Shown: positions 12,707 through 24,234 of the stretch, one piece after another
Layout: the number at the start of each line of letters is the position of its first letter
Position numbering within the stretch: position 1 is the first letter of the stretch
NCBI GenBank assembly: GCA_017893485.1
Contig: CM030363.1
Span: forward strand, 108,185,073-108,249,072
Direction: 5' to 3'
DNA length: 64,000 bases
Source: Hemerocallis citrina
Lineage: Eukaryota; Streptophyta; Magnoliopsida; Asparagales; Asphodelaceae
Position numbers and translations under genes: made by a program
The notes under the pieces: model-generated
The model's database searches: none
Seen by the model: only the letters and a program-made list of their open reading frames with translations
What the model was told of the DNA's origin: nothing

Positions 12707-14219
12707 TGTAGCGCCCCGATTTCCAATATACTGGGAAACCGTGACACGAGCCAGGGTCTTTTCTTCAATTAGTCACAATACACAGAAAAACAGGAGAATT
12801 TAAAACTTTTTATTCAATACCTAATGTATTACAAGTCTGAACATTATACAATTGCAATACATTACAATAGAGTTACAATATTACCTTTATAATCCCAAGT
12901 ATTACAACCTTCAACAAATTACATCAAAGTACAAGGAATGAAGAACAACACTTGGTAACTCTCACTTGAGTACTTCTCAACTAATAGATAATCAATATAT
13001 ATACTGCAGCGGAACTAAACATAACACTGACTCCTTGCTTTCCTTGTCTTGAGTCCTCCTGAATCTCGCCTTTGTACTTCGGCGATCCAGTACCTATGGA
13101 AGTGGGGACGTCAGTATTCACTGACGCTTAAAGGCTGATCATATAGCAGCGAATCTCCCAAACAATATACAAAATATAGCAATGGTGTTGGTGTAGTTTA
13201 AGTGTTTGTGAGTGCTATGACTAGACTCTAATGCGATACTTAAATAGAACTAGGATGCTTCCTATTCTAATGTCAGCAAGTCTCCGAAGTCAACATGCAG
13301 CCCATACTACATGCGACCCTTCTCAAGCTGTTTCTCCATATATAGGGATTTGAACCCGCGTTATGAATTCTAATTGTACACAACCTATTCCTGACAGCTA
13401 CACGTGACTTATGAGGTTGCAGATGTGGTCAAGTCCCACTAATGCATTTTGCCAGTGGTGTCTATGTTCGCCACTGCGACCCGGCTAACTGGACCTCTAT
13501 CAAAATAGACGAACCCAATGTATCGGGTGTCATTACAAAATCAAACTATAGGGTTTCGCAAGCGCAGGGTAGCGCGAAGCCTACCCTGTGGCACCCTCTG
13601 GGGTCTCGCAAGCGCAGGACTGCACAATGCATCCTGTGGCACCCCAGCCACGGTACTTCAGGAATTAACAGTGCGAGATACACAACCCGTGTCTTCAACT
13701 TGTGAGACGGCACCGTACGTATCCCTTTGACGGGAAGGTACAACCCAATAACACCACCTGTTCTGCCTCAAGGGACGAGTTAGTCATAAGGTGCCCCCTA
13801 CAACCGACTCCTCTTTTCCGGCAAAGGTTTTAAGTAATGATCTTTATAAGTCACTACCCTAATAATGTCCCTAGCCCTGAACACTCCTAGGGAGGACAAT
13901 ATTATAACCACAACATGCTAGGCCTTAATTTAGACTTTGCAAGACAACTCTACTAGGCTGCTTAACCTAGACTTACCGGAACCCCTCGGGATCTGGTTCG
14001 TGGCTCATCGATCCAAGACTTCGGCAGTGCAAATATACATGCATGCCGTTACCCTAAACTTGGATTTCATCTATACTCCGGTCCTCGATCAACCTACCAT
14101 GGTTAAGATTTGACGGTACACAAGGAGTGACTCCTCCACAGTTTCTTAGGGTAAGAAAACATATGTCTTGATAGTCGATAGCCCTTAGGGTGGTCATATC
14201 ACCCTAGACGAGCACAACA

Positions 14220-14485
14220 AACTGTGTACTAGCTAACAAGCTATACACGAGTAACAACCACATACGAGCCAATAAGCTACGTATGAAATACTAACTACCT
14301 ACGAGCCAGGCGGGCCTCGTAGGAGATAACCACGTACATACCAGCCAAATAAGCGGCGTATGAGACCAACAGCTATGCACGGGCCGGTCGAGCCGCGTAC
14401 GAGACAACAACCTATATACAAGCCAAATAAGCTACGTATGAGACCCACAACTACATACGGGCCAGTCGAGCCACGTACGAGCAAA
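14220..14485. repeat. Imperfect tandem repeat, about 78-bp period
   Basis: Units contain CGTATGAGAC, GGGCC[GA]GTCGAGCC and CGTACGAGAC, with half-units of about 39 bp (for example GCCAAATAAGC[GT][GA]CGTATGAG at about 14345 and 14422). It lies inside the 5.1-kb solo LTR. Reading frames over it are repeats, not genes. Confidence 0.7.
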
Positions 14486-15239
14486 CCATATGCAAACAAC
14501 CATATAGGTAATCAATCTTAAAAGCAACCAAACGTGCTTACTAACAAACTTGATCTTCTATTATTAGAAGTAACAGAAGAATCTACTAATAGTCTATGGT
14601 CGGTATTCTACCAATGAAGGACCGAAGGCGACATAACAGCCTTTATCAGACTAACTATTACTAGTGGTCTTCCCGACCCTTATTACTTCATCCTATAGCA
14701 CTTTAAGCATGGCATACAATTTGCAAGCATCTATCCATGACAATCTAATTATGGTACATAACATAACCACTCACCATAATACTCCTACAATGTTCTAACA
14801 TGGTAGGTCAATTAAACATCAATCCTACAACATTATAAACATGTATAATGATTCCTACTACAATCTAAGTATAGATAAATGAATCTAGCATGGTATACAA
14901 CTTTCCTACAAGCATGTAAGCATGGCTGAATTTATCTAGCATTATATACCACTTTCCTACAATTATCTAAACATAGATAAATTAATCTAGCATTATATAC
15001 CACTTTCCTGCAATTATCTAAACATAGGTGAGTTATTCTAGCATGGTATATGCTTTCCTACAATCATCTAAGCGTAGATAAGTTAATCTAGCATGGTATA
15101 TACTTTCCTACAATCATCTAAGCATAGATAAATTAATCTAGCATGGTATATGCTTTCCTGCAATCATCTAAGCATGAATCTTATTAAGCATGAATAACTA
15201 CTAAGCATGAGTATCTTATGGATAACTACTAGTATGAAC

Positions 15240-16110
15240 ATACAATATTCCTAAACATGGTAGGTAAATTTTTAGAATGAATCCTACAACATTCTAAGCA
15301 TAAATATACTTCCTAAACATAATAGGAAATTTTAGAATGAATCCTACAACATTCTAAGCATAAATATACACTTAGCATGGCATACATTATTCCTAAACAT
15401 GGTAGGTATTTTTTTAGAATAAATCCTACAACATGTATATCGCTCCTAAACGTGGTAGATAATTTTAGAACAAATCCTACAACATTCTAAGCATATTTAT
15501 ACTAATCTAGACATGATAGAATTTTTAGAATGAATCCTACAACATCCTAAGCATATTTATACTAATCTAAACATGATATGATTTTTAGAATGAATCCTAC
15601 AACATTCTAAGCATAAATAAATTAATCTAAGTATGGTAGGAATTTTAGAATGAATCCTACAACATCCTAAGCATCATTAAACTAATCTAAACATGGTAGG
15701 AATTTTAGAATGAATTCTACAACATTCTAAGCATGAAAACATGATAGGTAATTTTAGAATGGATCCTACAACATTCTAAGCATATTTATACTAATCTAAG
15801 CATGATAGGATTTTTAGAATGAATCCTACAACATCCTAAGCATATTTATACTAATCTAAACATGATAGGATTTTTAGAATGAATCCTACAACATTCTAAG
15901 CATAAATATACTAATCTAAACATGATAGGATTTTTAGAATGAATCCTACAACATCCTAAGCATATTTATACTAATCTAAACATGATAGAATTTTTAGAAT
16001 GAATCCTACAACATCCTAAGCATAAATAAATTAATCTAAGCATGGTAGGAATTTTAGAATGAATCCTACAACATCCTAAGCATGAATAAATTAATCTAAT
16101 CCAATCTTAG
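15240..16110. repeat. 60-bp tandem array inside the 5.1-kb solo LTR
   Basis: About fourteen copies of a 60-bp unit built on GAATCCTACAACATTCTAAG, then CATAAATATACTAATC and an ACATGATAGGATTTTTAG segment. Copies differ by a few bases and some are shortened by 8-20 bp. A related, more diverged array of roughly 57-bp units (TCTAGCATGGTATA and CTTTCCTACAATCATC) precedes it at about 14880-15180. Confidence 0.88.
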
Positions 16111-16149
16111 CATGGTATTTACTTTATTTTAGTAAGAACACAAGAATAA

Positions 16150-16610
16150 ACATCTACCACTATCTACTACTACTACTACTACTTCATTCTACCATAACAT
16201 GAAGCATCTACAATTACTTCTTTTTATCATCTACTACTACTACTACTTTATGTTAACCATGAATATAAGCATCTACAACTATCTACTATTACTTCTACTT
16301 CATTTTAACATAACATAACATACAACTATCTACTACTACTTACTACTACTTCTTTATTTTAACAACATACCACTACTACTTTATTCTAACAAAATGCTAC
16401 TACTACTTTATGCTACTACTTATTTTAACAACATACTACTACTACTTAAATGTCTACTAGTCTTTATTAGTTGATTTATTGTCACTAGTGATTATAAAAG
16501 AAAAGATCTTTTTAGTTATTCTACAACTAGTGATTATAAAAGAAAAGATCTTTTTATTTATTCTACAACTAGTGATTATAAAAGAAAAGATCTTTTTATT
16601 TAAGAAAGAA
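16150..16610. repeat. (ACT)n-rich tract and a 48-bp triplet repeat in the solo LTR
   Basis: At 16150-16450 the DNA is dominated by ACT/TAC trinucleotides. At 16483-16605 a unit of about 48 bp containing CTAGTGATTATAAAAG and AAAAGATCTTTTTA occurs three times. A short (CAAA)n run follows at about 16950-16985. Confidence 0.8.
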
Positions 16611-17801
16611 AATTACAATAATAAAATGAGGTAAGAACCTTCATCCAATATATGCTTATTATTATTTTGTCCAAGTCCAATACAAGTCCTACAACCAAAC
16701 ATGGTTGTATAAAAGTGTTCATGTGCTTTATGTATAGTTCATATTCAAGTCCTACAACCCCAAAATGGTTGTATGTACAAGTTCATATGCATGTGTCATT
16801 TTTTGTCCAAGTAGTTAATTCTTTTACTAACATCATTCAAATAGGAAACTCCTACAACCATACTACTTCAAACCATCCATACCAAAAAGAAAAATAAACA
16901 AGGAGGGTAAGAAGAAGAAGAACATCAAAATAATCATTTAAAGAAATAAGCAAACAAACAAACAAACAAACAAACAAACAAACAACCAAAGGAGAACCCC
17001 CACCTTGGTTCACTTGTAGGAAGAACTAGCTAGCCCAACCTTCTCCTTCCCCTAGCTCTTAGAACTCCTAGGAACCCTACAAATAAAACTCTCAAGTTAG
17101 CATGGTGATCTCTCTTTCTTTTCCTTTCTTTCTTTCTTTCTTTTTGATCTTTCTAAAATGAGACTAAGGTGAAGGAAGGGGGTATTTATAGGTGGAGAGA
17201 GGGGTGGAGAATGCAAATATGCATGCACACAAGTGCAAAAAGGCCCTCCCTTAATATTGGGGCCGGCCATACCCCTAGGGGAGAAGGGGTGAGGTGGAGG
17301 GAGGTGTTATGTGGTGGAGGTGTGATGTGGGAGAGATATTTTCTAGTAGGGGTTTTTACTTAATCTTCTTATGCATACAAAAACCCTAGATTAAGCCTCC
17401 TAATCAAACCCTAACCCTCTAATTAGGTTGTTATAACAAGATAAACACCTAGTCCAAAAATACACAACACACAATTCGTATAATGCACTAATCGACATAC
17501 TACTCGTACGTGCGCATATATATCCGTATACCGGAAAATCTTCGCATAATCCGTATAAAAATAGTTAAATCTTGGAAATAATAATAAAATATATTTTATT
17601 ATTAGTTCGGAAGATCACGGTATCAATTTGATACAATACGGATGTATACTGACCGATATCTGGATACAGATAATGTCTATGAATAAACCGGGTAAAAATC
17701 ACCAAAATAATTCAATTTTGGAATTAAAACAAAATAATAATAAAATAATAATAAAATATTAATTTATATAAGATAATATCCGTCCGGGATATTACAATAA
17801 C

Positions 17802-17875
17802 TGTAGGAAGTAGATACAACATAGGGGAATGACTAAAATACTTCAAAAATTTAGTGTATGTGGGTTTAACAATAT
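17802..17875 (-). pseudogene. hAT transposase, central fragment between two insertions
   Basis: This short piece encodes KYFSHSPMLYLLPTVMDP in the frame that continues into 12706-12536. It is the DUF4413-like part of plant hAT transposases, which normally precedes an LDPR motif. It is bounded on the left by the solo LTR's target duplication (ATAAC, 17797-17801) and on the right by the Tat-A duplication (AATAT, 17871-17875). The join across both insertions keeps the hAT frame, which supports one ancestral transposase gene. Confidence 0.8.
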
Positions 17876-18469
17876 TGTTGCCTCTGAATCTGGTGTGGGG
17901 GAAAATAGATAGTATTTGTGGATTCTTAGGGAACTTTGAATAACAAACCTGTTACCTGTTTCGCCGGAGTTTGATCGTTGCTCCCACCGTTCACCTGCAA
18001 AAAGTGCGAGGCACCGGGGTTATTCTTGGCGACGCACACTCCGACGCTCAAGTCAGTAATCAGAAGTGATTATGAAAAAACGTAAAACTGGCAAAAGATT
18101 GATTACCTCTTAATAGAGATGGATGGGGGGTATTTATAGGCACCGCTGGGGTCAGATTAAGAATGTAATCCTTGTGGTTAGATAAGGAATGTAATCCCTA
18201 ATCCCCAATGAAAGGATAGATATGAATCAGGGCCGTTGATTAGGATTAATCAGAAACCCTAATTCTATCCTTTTTGGACCGGGTTTGCTACGGGTTGAAA
18301 CCCGCACCCAGTCGAGGTGGATCTGTTTGCGGGTTATTGGGTTTTTTGGGAAAAAGACCCAGTACCCGCTTCAGACCCATTGTCTGTAAAATTACCATTT
18401 TACCCCCAGGCTTTAAGATTGGTTCCCGATTTGGACGGTTCCGGTTTAACCCCATTTTTAGCCATATCA
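17876..18469 (-). repeat. 3' LTR of Tat-A
   Basis: 594 bp, ends TG...CA. In element orientation it starts TGATATGGC. A TATA box (CCTATAAATA, minus) is at 18131-18140. It pairs with 35877-36470 without indels. Confidence 0.95.
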
Positions 18470-18490
18470 CGAGCCCCCCACTCTCGAAGA
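18470..18490 (-). other. Polypurine tract of Tat-A
   Basis: The minus strand reads GAGAGTGGGGGGCTCG directly before the 3' LTR. Confidence 0.85.
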
Positions 18491-18889
18491 CTGAGCTTGA
18501 TCAGCCTTTGAGGAGTAGTTTCACTGTTTTAATGCCTGGCGGAGTTGTATCGGAGTCCAAATGGAAGGTTTAGAATCTTCGCAGGGGGCAGTATGGTGAT
18601 TTTCTAAGTTAGTTGTGTGCTCCGAGTTGTTCTTGAGCTCTTCTAGTAATCCGGTGATTTTTATCTATTTTTTCAGAATATTTACTTAATTTTGCGAAGT
18701 GTCGATTCGTCGTTTGGGGGTCTTAATAAATGATCCTAAGCAATAATTACTTAGTCGGGGGTTCAAAAATATTTCCCTGACTTTATAATTATTTTTCAGG
18801 ATTTTTAATCAATTTTTCCGAATTTTTAACCATTTTTTCGCAATTTTTAAATAAATAAAATGATTTTAATAAATAAAATACCGAATTAT

Positions 18890-20350
18890 GGCGTGGTGCG
18901 ATCTGGACTGTTGATCTTGAGCGAGCTCGAATTTCTGAGAGATCGGATGGACCAAGTCGCTCGGCAGTAATTTCCTCGCTTTTGTGGGTCGGATGGGCAC
19001 TTGCTCGAAATCTGAGCGAAGCGGCTCGGTTCTTCCCTCGCGCAAGTGGCTCGGATTGCTAGTCGCTCGGCTTGGAATTCTGAGCGACGTGGAGCGATCT
19101 GAGCCGTTTGATCTTGGCGCGAATCTTGAGGCAGGCACGATTCCCAAGAAAACACTATCTTGTCGTTTAGTGGACGTGGCGCAATTTGGGCCGTCCATCA
19201 TCTCATGCGTGAATTTCGTAATGATCCAACGGTCGGAGATGCTCGGTAGCATTTTTCTTCACTTTCGAGGGTCGGATTGGCACTTGCTCGGAATCCGAGC
19301 GATATGGCTCGGTTTTACCCTCGCGCAAGTGGCTCGGATCGCTAGTCACTCAGTTCGAAATTCCGAGCGACGTGGAGCGATCTGAGCCGTTGGATCTTGG
19401 CACGAATCTCGAGGCGGCACAGTTTCCAAGAAAATGCTATCTTGTCGTTTAGTGGACATGGCGCAATCTGGGCCGTCTGATCAAAATCTTACGTGAATCT
19501 TGAGGGTAAAGTCGTTTTTCTCCATTTCGTAGCTCGGATTGGCACTTGCTCGGAATCCGAGCGAAATGGCTCGGTTTTTCCCTCGCACGAGTGGCTCGAA
19601 TTGTTAGTCACTCAGTTCGGAATTCCGAGCGACGTGGAGCAATCTGACCCGTTGGATTGCGGTGCAGATCTCGATGCTAGCTCAGTTTCCAAGAAAACAC
19701 TATCTTGTCGCGTAATGGCACTGGCATGATCTGAGCCGTCTGATCGAAATCTTACGCAAATTTTGAGGAAAAAGTCGATTTTCTCTACTTCGTAGCTCGG
19801 ATTGGCACTTGCTCGAAATCCGAGCAAAATGGCTCGGATCGCGTGTCGCTCGGGTGTTGGATCCGAGGGACGTGGGGTGATCTAGGCTGTTGGATGATGG
19901 CACAGATCTCGTGCTGGCTCAGTTCCCAAGAAAACACTATCTTGTCGCGTAGTGGCGCTGGCATGATCTGAGCCGTCTGATCGAAATCTTACGCGAATTT
20001 TGAGGAAAAAGTCGATTTTCTCCACTTCGTAGCTCGGATTGGCACTTGATCGGAATCCGAGCGAAATGGCTCGGATCGCGTGTCGCTCGGGTGTTGGATC
20101 CGAGGGACGTGGGGCGATCTAGGCCGTTGGATGATGGCACAGATCTCGATACTGGCTCAGTTCCCAAGAAAACACTATCTTGTCGTGTAGTGGCACTGGC
20201 AAGATCTGAGCCGTCTGATCGAGATCCTACGTGAATTTTGAGGGGGAAGTCGTTTTTCTCCATTTCGTAGCTCGGATTGGCACTTGCTCGGATTCCGAAC
20301 AAAAATGGCTCGGATCGCCTGTCGCTCGGGTGTTGTATCCGAGGGACGTG
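18890..20350. repeat. Hairpin-bearing tandem array upstream of the antisense gene
   Basis: About six imperfect units spaced from about 237 to 285 bp. Each contains an AAGAAAACACTATCTTGTCG block, a GATC-GAGCCGT block, and an inverted repeat with arms GCTCGGATT and AATCCGAGC around a 13-nt loop (for example 19532-19562 and 20032-20062). The array lies between the 3' LTR and the 5' end of the plus-strand gene. Frames in both directions over it are shadows of the repeat. A promoter or insulator role is only a guess. Confidence 0.85.
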
Positions 20351-20524
20351 GGGCAATCGTGGCCGTCGGATGTGAAGTGCCGAGCTGCTTTACTTGGGTT
20401 GAAACGTTGCTTCCTTTCCCAACAGTTGTGGCTCTTCGTTACTTAGCCGTTTGGGCTTTTGTAACGCTTCATTTGAGGCCTAAGAGTTGCTGCCTTACGT
20501 TACAAAGCCCAAGAGGCATCGTTT

Positions 20525-20545
20525 TCACTATAAGTTTTCACCCCC
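20525..20545 (+). promoter_or_regulatory. TATA-like box of the antisense gene
   Basis: ACTATAAGTTTT lies about 190 bp upstream of the ATG at 20723, followed by a C/T-rich leader. The position is plausible for an independent promoter driving the plus-strand gene. There is no expression evidence. Confidence 0.4.
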
Positions 20546-20722
20546 ACATCATTTCACCTCATTTCTCACTTTCACTTTCTCACTCTTGGTTTTACTTCTT
20601 AGCGATGTTTTTAGCTCTCGAGTGGCGCTGCTAGCTGTCGCGGCGAGGCGTTTCAAACTCCGGCGATCTTTTTCGGCCATACTAGTCATTTCAAGGTCAG
20701 TCCTTCTCCTCATCTTTGTAAA

Positions 20723-22972
20723 ATGGTTAAGATTTCTTCCACGGATGAAACCCCCTCCTCGGACCTAGGCATCAGCCGAGCGGTCAGCCGAGCAAGGGTA
20801 AGGGGAAAGAGGTAGTGGAGCCGACCGAAGAGACTACGGTTCGGCCGAGTACGGATGTGGAGGTTGCCAAGCCTCTTCAGGAGGTGTTGGTCCGAGCCAG
20901 TAAGGGCAAGGGGGTGGAAACGATAATTGAGCATCCGAAGGCTGCAGGGGAGTTGGGTCGGCAGCCGATCATTCTATCGAGCATTGGCGGTGTGCGGAGC
21001 TACTCCGGAGAACTGTTGGAGAAAGTGACGCAGGGCATCGCCAAGTCGATCGAGGAGAACGAACCGAGGGAAACGTCCGAGGTGGATCAGATCTCTTCGG
21101 TGCTGACCGAGGCAGATTTGCATCGGATCCTGAGCGGGTTCCAAATCCTTACGGAGTACGGGCTCCTTCTCCCTGGCCCTGGCTTCCGAGCGTGCACCTC
21201 ATCCTCGGCCGACATATGCGTATTTCCCGCCGACTCCCTGAATGCTGGACTTCGGCTGCAACTGCATCCTTTCGTGGTTGAGGTGCTGCAGTGGTATGGC
21301 TTGTGTCCGGCTCAGCTAATGCCGAACACCTGGCGACACGTCATGGCGTTCATTCTTCAATGCCAGGAGGTCGGCGCAGAGCCCAACATGTTCATCCTTC
21401 GGAGTCTCTACCGACCTTGCCAGCCAAGCAAGAATGAGCAGAGGTACTATCTCTCGCCGAGGAAGGGAGTGAAGCTGATCGAGAACCCAGACTCGATCAA
21501 GCATTGGAAGGAGAAATACTTCCTCCTCCGAGCTTCCGAGCCATTGGTGATCCCGACAATATGGTCGAGGGACGGTCTTCCGAAGCGGGCGAAGAAAGAG
21601 CCCGTGCTCAGCAACGAGGAGGCGGAAGTCGTGGAAAAGTTGCTCGGTCTTCCAACCCTCAGTTGGAAAGATATCACCGAGGAGGCATTATTCCGAGGGG
21701 GTCTCAGTCCGATCAACCCTAGTATGACTCTTCTTTTCTTGTTTTGTCTTTGAAGTTTTGGAAAATTTTTCTAACATTTTTCACTCGGTTTGTGCAGAAT
21801 CCTCCGGCATGGACTACAAAGGTCTGATGGCTAAGGCCCGAGCGGCTAGGGAGCAAGAGACGAGGAAGAGAAAGAGGACCGTGTCCGGACCCCAAGGCGG
21901 CCGTGCACCCAAGTTACCCTCGGTCTCTCCGACCACCGAGCGACAGGTTGTCGAGGCTCCTTCGGTCGAGCCTGATCAAAGCATTGTCGTTCCGACCGCC
22001 CCACCTGCCTCGGACGCACCGACCCCAACGGTGCAAACAGACGCTCCAGGATCTTCCCGCAGAGCGTTCAACATCAGTGCGGCGCTGGCTCTCGATGTCC
22101 CGCCTCTCACAGCCGAGGCGGAGAAGATTCTGACCGAGAAGCATAAACACATCTTCGTCCCCGACTGGAGGGTCATGAAGGTCGACAGGTTCTTGGGAGA
22201 CGGTAACATTTGCATGCAGGCAGTGAAGCACCTGCCGAACCCCAAAGACCGAGCAGCGCTTAAGGCCGGTGAAGTTGGTGACGCCGCGATGCAAATCGCT
22301 CGGAACACTATGTCGGTAAGTAGTAGATTACTTTGAGAATTTTTCTAAGTTTTTGCGCTCATTCTTGACTGCTTCTTGTGTTGCTTGTAGACCCTCTGCC
22401 ACTTCAACTATTTTCTCAAGGAATTCGCGAGCAAGGAGAAGGATATGATCGTTCAGAATGACCGGGAACGGTTAGAGCGGTCTAAAGCGGTGAAGGAGCT
22501 GGAGGCCGAACAGTTGCGTTCTACTTCGCTTGAGGCCGAGGTCGCCGACTTAAAGGCTCAGCTCGCCGAGGCCCTGAGGAGTTCTGCCGCCGAGGCTTCC
22601 AAGGTCGAGACCCTTGAGAAGGAGAGGGCTCGGCTTGAAGGAGAGCTGACTCAGTCTCAGAAGGCGACGGAGGAGGCCTTGACCGAGCAAGCGGCGAAGG
22701 TGGCGGCCACAGAGAAGGCTGTTCGGGATGAGGCCAAAGCTCACATGCTGACAAACATGGAGGAGGCGTACGGCCGAGCACTGAAGCATGTTGTCGCTCA
22801 GAACACCGGGTTCGACGTCTTGTCCTACTACTTCTACGACTCCGTAGAGGGTGAGGAAGAGCTGCCCTTGGCCGAGTTCGATCCGAGGCTGGAGGGCGAA
22901 GATCCCGAAGGCAAGGGTGGCGTCGAGGGTGCAATTGTGGTTGTGCCGAGCGACGATAAGGTCGACCCCTGA
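20723..22972 (+). CDS. Antisense spliced gene of Tat-A, 'putative gypsy type transposon' (Transposase_28-like) family
   Basis: A three-exon gene on the strand opposite gag-pol. Exon 1 ends at 21721, intron 1 is 21722-21797 (GTATGA...TGTGCAG), exon 2 is 21798-22315, intron 2 is 22316-22390 (GTAAGT...CTTGTAG), and exon 3 ends at the TGA at 22970-22972. Both joins keep the frame, giving about 670 residues. Exon 1 has the family core (LHRILSGFQILTEYGLLLPG, then GLRLQLHPFVVEVLQWYGL and a PNTWRHVMAF block). Exon 2 is basic and Pro/Ser-rich, and exon 3 is a long Glu/Ala coiled coil. The likely ATG (20723, MVKISSTDETPSSD) is one frame off the main frame, so a one-base indel near 20750-20800 breaks the start. 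AATAAA at about 23066 fits a poly(A) signal. Function is unknown. Confidence 0.75.
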
Positions 22973-23184
22973 CTTTGTCGTCTCTTCTCTTTTTTCGTTC
23001 TTCTTCTTCTTTTTGTAATGCCTAACTGTGGACTGGCCACCGCTTTTTGTAAACTTTTGACTTTTAATAAAATGATTTCGTTTTGGCTGAACATTACAAA
23101 ATTTCGCAAATTTATTCAACTCTTTTTGCTCGGATTGTGTCTTCGAGTGTCGAAGACTTCTTTTGATCTTTCTCCGCTTTTCAG

Positions 23185-24024
23185 GTCGAGTTTGGTCCAA
23201 TTACTGAAGTCTCCTATCTCCGTACTGAGTTGGAGAAAACGAAGGATGCCCTTTCTCGTAGTCGGGATAAGGCATTTTATGACTTCTTGAAGTTGGAGGA
23301 CATCAAAGCAACTGCGAGAGGGTATTTTCCCGAGTTGAGGGAACTGCGGAAGCAACCTCGACAAACTCGTCTCGAAGGCGAGATAAAGTTGCTCCGTAAG
23401 GATCTCTTTGATGTCGACCAAAAGAATAGTGAACTACTGGCGGAGGTTCGTCATCTAGAGGTAACGGTGAAAGAGCATTCGGCGGAGGAAGAGGAGTTAG
23501 CTTCGAAGGTGGGGAAGTTGATGTCCGAGCTCAATGAGTTGTCAGCAAGAATTGACAAACTGAGGAGGATCACGATCGACCGAGGTATCGAAATGACTCA
23601 TCTCCGTCGTATTGTGGCCAATAGCACAAATGTCGCAGGCTCGTCCAAACTTCCCCGTTTCAAAGCATCGGCAGAAGACGATGTTCTGAGAGATAGGATC
23701 GTCGAGCTAGAGGAGGAGATCGCAACGCTGAAACCTCAGCCCATAAGAGCCAATGTTCGCAGTACGTCGTGTACTCGCGAAGAGAGCAAAAGAGGTATCT
23801 CATTCTACGAACTTGCGACTCGTTCGCCTGCAGTTAGGCGGAGTCTAGCTGACGCTCAGAGTGGTGTAACCGTTTCGTCTAGTGGCGCTTCGGTTGGGGC
23901 CACAACTAGAATTAGCGGCGAAGGGGGGTCTCGCTTCGCTGGTTTAGAGTTAAGCTCAGAGGTAAGGCGACGCCGCCCTTGTGTGTCTCTGAACCGAAGC
24001 GTTCCCCTACCAAAGAAGCGTTAA
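23185..24024 (+). CDS. Antisense coiled-coil exon of Tat-A
   Basis: An open frame of about 280 residues beginning right after a strong acceptor (CGCTTTTCAG, ends 23184) with VEFGPITEVSYLRTELEK. It is dominated by heptad-like coiled coil (EVRHLEVTVKEHSAEEEELA, then LSARIDKLRR) and ends in an Arg/Ser-rich tail (PLPKKR, stop at 24022-24024). No ATG opens the frame, so it needs an upstream exon. It may be an alternative last exon of the preceding gene or a second gene with an unseen first exon. AATAAA at about 24090 could be its poly(A) signal. I do not recognise a named family. Confidence 0.55.
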   Translation, partial: VEFGPITEVSYLRTELEKTKDALSRSRDKAFYDFLKLEDIKATARGYFPELRELRKQPRQTRLEGEIKLLRKDLFDVDQKNSELLAEVRHLEVTVKEHSAEEEELASKVGKLMSELNELSARIDKLRRITIDRGIEMTHLRRIVANSTNVAGSSKLPRFKASAEDDVLRDRIVELEEEIATLKPQPIRANVRSTSCTREESKRGISFYELATRSPAVRRSLADAQSGVTVSSSGASVGATTRISGEGGSRFAGLELSSEVRRRRPCVSLNRSVPLPKKR

Positions 24025-24234
24025 ATAAGTTGTATTATGCACTTCAAGTTGTTGTAAAAATTCGTTGTAGTGTCAGCCTTGTCCGGGCTCTTAATAAAAA
24101 AGTTCGTTTTGCTTCTGTTGTTCGAATGTTGCGTTGGCTGGTATTAGCTTAAGTATAACTCTTCCAACTTTTGACAACTACTCAAAATCAGAAGCAAACT
24201 ACCTTCTTATGGGTGACCCACTTCTGGCTTGCTT

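Larger units (their letters stand above)
12702..17801 (-). mobile_element. Very long solo LTR (5.1 kb), Tekay-like, minus strand
   Basis: The sequence at 12707-17796 starts TGTAGCGCCCCG and ends ATATTACA, flanked by the perfect duplication ATAAC (12702-12706 and 17797-17801). There is no internal coding region, primer site or second LTR, so it is the product of LTR-LTR recombination. In element orientation it begins TGTAATATCCCGG and ends CGGGGCGCTACA, like Tekay LTRs. A TATA box (CCTATAAATACC, minus) lies at 17181-17190. It carries the conserved inverted repeat at 13109-13126 and several tandem arrays. At 5.09 kb it is longer than the other LTRs here. It is inserted in the hAT transposase gene. 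Confidence 0.92.

Noticed and set aside
18866..20356. Open frames on both strands of 60-140 codons
   Set aside because: They follow the tandem repeat and appear in several frames at once, have no recognised domain and lack shared start codons.
20815..22972. Host gene fragment captured by Tat-A
   Set aside because: The family is known from plant gypsy elements and a homologue sits at the same position in Tat-B, so it belongs to the element lineage.
22521..23200. Minus-strand frames opposite the antisense gene
   Set aside because: No domain; they are complements of the Glu/Ala-rich coiled-coil exon.
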